From contig NZ_AXZL01000024.1 in the NCBI RefSeq assembly GCF_000485795.1, forward strand, positions 1 through 44,037: 44,037 nt of DNA, given 5' to 3'. Below, piece by piece: positions 41,782 through 44,037 of the stretch. This DNA is from Shewanella decolorationis S12 (GTDB lineage Bacteria > Pseudomonadota > Gammaproteobacteria > Enterobacterales > Shewanellaceae). The notes under the pieces are model-generated. The model saw only the letters and a program-made list of their open reading frames with translations. It was not told where the DNA came from and ran no database searches. Position 1 is the first letter of the stretch. Every line of letters starts with the position of its first letter. A program made the translations under genes and the position numbers.

Positions 41782-42702
41782 TTACACACTCAGGCCGGTC
41801 GATGATAACCAATGGATATCGACATCTCGTTTGGGTGAATTGCCAAACAGACGCGAGTATTCCCGGGAAAATTGCGATGGACTCTCATAGCCTACACGAT
41901 AGGCGGCTGCGGCAGCATCTATGCTCTCGCTTAACATCAATCGGCGAGCCTCCATCAAGCGTAACCGTTTTTGATATTGCAGAGGACTCATCGAGGTCAG
42001 TTGGCGAAAGTGATGGTGAAAGGTCGACTTACTCATTCGTGCCATATCGGCTAAATCATCAATGCTAAAATGCTGGGCAAAATTCACCTTCAGCCACTCG
42101 ATAGCATGCGCGATACGTAAACCGTGGCTGCCCGCCGAGACTATTTGCCTTAAGCGCGCGCCCTGCTCACTGATAAGCACTCGCCAAAAAATCTCTCTTT
42201 TAATCAGAGGCGCAAGCACAGGAATCGACTCAGGCTCATCGAGTAAGGCGACTAAACGGCTGAAAGCATTCAGCAAGCTTGGGGTGGAATGGCCTAAAAT
42301 CATGCCTTGGTCAGTAACTGTATCCTTTTGCCTCGCTAAGGGCGTTTGCAACATTAAGTCACTCATCACCGCCAAATCGAGTTTTAGCACGACACCGAGG
42401 TAAGGTTTTTCAGCACTGGCCTCTAACACTTGCATGGTGGCGGGTAACTCTAAAGACGTGATTAAAAATCGACTCGGATCGTAGATAAATACCTGCTCCC
42501 CCAAGGTCATGCTCTTCGCGCCTTGCACCACAACCGCAATACTTGGCTCGACAATACAGACTGAATGGGAGGTGGGCGCATTCTGCCGATAAAACTCGAG
42601 CCCCTCGACCTCAGATGATGCCCATTCGACGCCAAGGGTTCTTTTGGCCACATTGTCAGCAAGCACTTGGGAAAAACAATCCATCATTTGCATCTCACTC
42701 AT
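41782..42702 (-). CDS. AraC family transcriptional regulator
   Basis: This 306-residue protein has an N-terminal AraC_N (PF06719-like) domain (SVCIVEPSIAVVVQGAKSMTLGEQVFIYDPSRFLIT) and a C-terminal pair of helix-turn-helix motifs (FSIDDLADMARMSKSTFHHHFRQLTSMSPLQYQKRLRL, then AYRVGYESPSQFSREYSRLFG). Regulators with this N-terminal domain (YqhC-like) are often next to the oxidoreductase or small enzyme genes they control. It is divergent from the exported cupin gene across 210 bases, so that gene is its most likely target. The effector is unknown. Confidence 0.9.
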   Translation of the reverse strand: MSEMQMMDCFSQVLADNVAKRTLGVEWASSEVEGLEFYRQNAPTSHSVCIVEPSIAVVVQGAKSMTLGEQVFIYDPSRFLITSLELPATMQVLEASAEKPYLGVVLKLDLAVMSDLMLQTPLARQKDTVTDQGMILGHSTPSLLNAFSRLVALLDEPESIPVLAPLIKREIFWRVLISEQGARLRQIVSAGSHGLRIAHAIEWLKVNFAQHFSIDDLADMARMSKSTFHHHFRQLTSMSPLQYQKRLRLMEARRLMLSESIDAAAAAYRVGYESPSQFSREYSRLFGNSPKRDVDIHWLSSTGLSV

Positions 42703-42790
42703 CAGTTTTCACCCGTTTTTATCAGTAGCAGTAGGCAATCGGCCATTTGAAATTATCTTACTCGCTACCTAACTCGTTAGCATACGAAAT

Positions 42791-42813
42791 GCCTAACAAT
42801 TGGAGAATTAGGC
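42791..42813. promoter_or_regulatory. Inverted repeat in the araC-cupin intergenic region
   Basis: GCCTAA (42791-42796) and TTAGGC (42808-42813) are inverted, with an 11-nt spacer. They lie between the divergent AraC regulator and the cupin gene and may be an operator. Confidence 0.3.
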
Positions 42814-42912
42814 AAGCATTACCGACGAATGAACTACCCTGCGCGTCCGCAAGTGGCAAGAATAAGGGGCCGAGTAAGTGATTTATTAGCGATTGAATAA
42901 AGGAGAAAATCG

Positions 42913-43425
42913 ATGAAACCCATGCATTTTGGATTAGGCTCCCTGCTATTGTTAACGCTTGGCGTTCAGGCAACAGAGCCAGTGCCAGCATCAGTGCCTG
43001 TATCAGAGATAATGCCTAAAACAGCGATTGCCTTTGAGCAAATTAGTATTGCCCGCAATGGCACTCAGCTCCCTGCGACGGGGCTCGAAGACTATTTTAC
43101 CGGCCGAGTGCGCGTTGAGCCTTTGTTTCAGGCCAAGGGCGAAGGTCGCGCATCTGGCGCCTTAGTCACCTTTGAGCCGGGCAGTCGCACCCATTGGCAT
43201 ACTCATCCAGTAGGGCAAACCTTAATCGTCACCTCAGGAATGGGCTGGGTACAGCAAGAAGGTCAAACACGCCTTGAAATCCAGCCAGGGGATGTGGTGC
43301 AGATCCCTGCGAATGTCAAACATTGGCATGGCGCGACGGGCAGCACACCCATGACGCATATCGCCATACAAGAAGCCAACGCGGGTAAGGTGGTCACATG
43401 GCTAGAGAGTGTCTCCCCTGCCTAG
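42913..43425 (+). CDS. Exported cupin, (R)-hydroxynitrile lyase-like
   Basis: This 170-residue protein has a Sec signal peptide (MKPMHFGLGSLLLLTLGVQA, residues 1-20) and a single cupin barrel. The metal site reads H96, H98 and Q102 in HWHTHPVGQTL and H137 in VKHWHGA, with H149 in PMTHIAIQE. These positions line up, from memory, with the Mn-binding and catalytic residues of the bacterial cupin hydroxynitrile lyase from Granulicella. The relatives I recall are cytosolic and about 130 residues long, so the signal peptide and 40-residue N-terminal extension are notable. Whether it cleaves cyanohydrins is inference; many cupins with this motif have unknown substrates. AAAGGAG precedes the start. 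Confidence 0.85.
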   Translation: MKPMHFGLGSLLLLTLGVQATEPVPASVPVSEIMPKTAIAFEQISIARNGTQLPATGLEDYFTGRVRVEPLFQAKGEGRASGALVTFEPGSRTHWHTHPVGQTLIVTSGMGWVQQEGQTRLEIQPGDVVQIPANVKHWHGATGSTPMTHIAIQEANAGKVVTWLESVSPA

Positions 43426-43521
43426 TATGACAAGCCCTGAATCAAGCTTAACGACTCTTCACCAAATCAAGTTAAATCAAAGCAAGCTAAAAACGCCATG
43501 ACTCAACCTAAAGAGATTTCG

Positions 43522-43896
43522 ATGAACATTAGTGTGACCGCAAACGGCAGATCATATCGATTTACCCTCCTCGATAATCCAACGGCAAAGGATTTCTACG
43601 CCCGCTTACCCTTAAGACTCACGCTTAAGGACTATGCTAATACCGAAAAAATCGCCATGCTCGAGCAAAAGCTCACCAAAGCACAGGCCCCAAAAGGCAC
43701 CAGCGCTAAACGCGGTGATATCACCTATTACGCCCCTTGGGGTAATTTAGCCCTGTTCTATAGGGACTTTGGCTACGCCGATGGTTTAATTCCGCTCGGC
43801 ACTTTTAGTAACGAGACGAGTAAAGCGATGAGTGAAGAATTTGTCGAACTGCTTAGCGGCAAAGATCTCGAGGTGGTGTTCGATAAACTGCCCTAA
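43522..43896 (+). CDS. Cyclophilin-like fold protein
   Basis: This 124-residue protein resembles the cyclophilin-like family PF18050 (Cyclophil_like2). The segment MNISVTANGRSYRFTLLDNPTAKDFYARLPLRLTLKDY is the typical N-terminal barrel edge, then GDITYYAPWGNLALFYRDFGYADGLIPLG, an expected signature. These proteins look like cyclophilins but often lack prolyl isomerase residues, and their function is unknown. An in-frame ATG 24 bases upstream (43498) lacks an RBS, whereas AAAGAG lies about seven bases before 43522. It follows the exported cupin after about 100 bases on the same strand, a common arrangement for AraC-cupin-cyclophilin sets near aldo/keto reductase genes, so it may share its transcript. 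Confidence 0.82.
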   Translation: MNISVTANGRSYRFTLLDNPTAKDFYARLPLRLTLKDYANTEKIAMLEQKLTKAQAPKGTSAKRGDITYYAPWGNLALFYRDFGYADGLIPLGTFSNETSKAMSEEFVELLSGKDLEVVFDKLP

Positions 43897-43987
43897 CCAT
43901 AAAACGCAAAACATAAAAGCAAAAAACGCGACCATAGAGTTAATACAGATCGTTTTAAATAGTTGAACGATCTTTCAAGGGCTTCAT

Positions 43988-44022
43988 AATCAGCCGCAAC
44001 CTAAGTTGCGGCTGATTTTTTT
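43988..44022 (+). terminator. Intrinsic terminator at the right edge
   Basis: A perfect 13-bp stem, AATCAGCCGCAAC with GTTGCGGCTGATT, has a CTAA loop and is followed by a seven-T run. It ends the cupin/cyclophilin-like transcript. Confidence 0.93.
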
Positions 44023-44037
44023 ATGTCTGAATTTTCT

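Overview
The window is Gammaproteobacterial and almost certainly from a Shewanella chromosome close to S. oneidensis / Shewanella sp. MR-4. The grounds are the sdhCDAB-sucABCD block divergent from gltA, the fur, cobB, rnk and phoPQ neighbours, a DUF2986-type lysine-rich protein, and protein sequences typical of that genus. Species assignment is inference, since no search could be run. I see no rRNA, tRNA or CRISPR.

Region by region: (1) 1-1.7 kb is a small accessory patch. It holds the 5' end of an IS200/REP-associated-type (Y1) transposase, a cluster of short direct repeats, an SF0329-like protein, a GNAT acetyltransferase and what look like relic integron attC sites. (2) 1.7-10.4 kb carries an exported M20 dipeptidase, a lipoprotein M3 peptidyl-dipeptidase, a large Ig-like surface lipoprotein with calcium-loop motifs, a DAACS-family carboxylate/amino-acid symporter and a small membrane protein. 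(3) 10.5-16.2 kb carries a PhoP/PhoQ-type two-component system, a 2OG-Fe(II) dioxygenase, an HD-GYP c-di-GMP phosphodiesterase, CorA and a small membrane protein. (4) 16.2-19.5 kb carries a MITE-like element, a P-loop kinase paired with the sirtuin cobB, fur, a RimJ/L-type GNAT and rnk. (5) 19.8-31.2 kb is the TCA-cycle block: sdhCDAB then sucABCD on the minus strand, with gltA divergent across a 416-bp regulatory gap. (6) 31.5-38.9 kb is an RND efflux operon with one lipoprotein adaptor and two different RND permeases, and no outer-membrane channel gene. (7) 39-44 kb carries an ASCH-domain YqfB protein, a DUF2986 protein, a MATE transporter with an unusual C-terminal tail, and an AraC regulator divergent from an exported cupin and a cyclophilin-like protein.

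Working together: citrate synthase, 2-oxoglutarate dehydrogenase E1/E2, succinyl-CoA synthetase and succinate dehydrogenase give much of the oxidative TCA cycle in two divergent units. CobB, with a class III (desuccinylase) signature, lies nearby. Strong intrinsic terminators separate most units.

Most of the window is ordinary core genome. The parts most worth a second look are the fossil cassette/repeat patch at the left end, the paired RND permeases that both carry Asn where AcrB has its proton-relay Lys, the PhoQ-like sensor without the usual acidic patch, the cysteine-bearing tail of the MATE protein, and the exported hydroxynitrile-lyase-like cupin. I found no clear, wholly new system.
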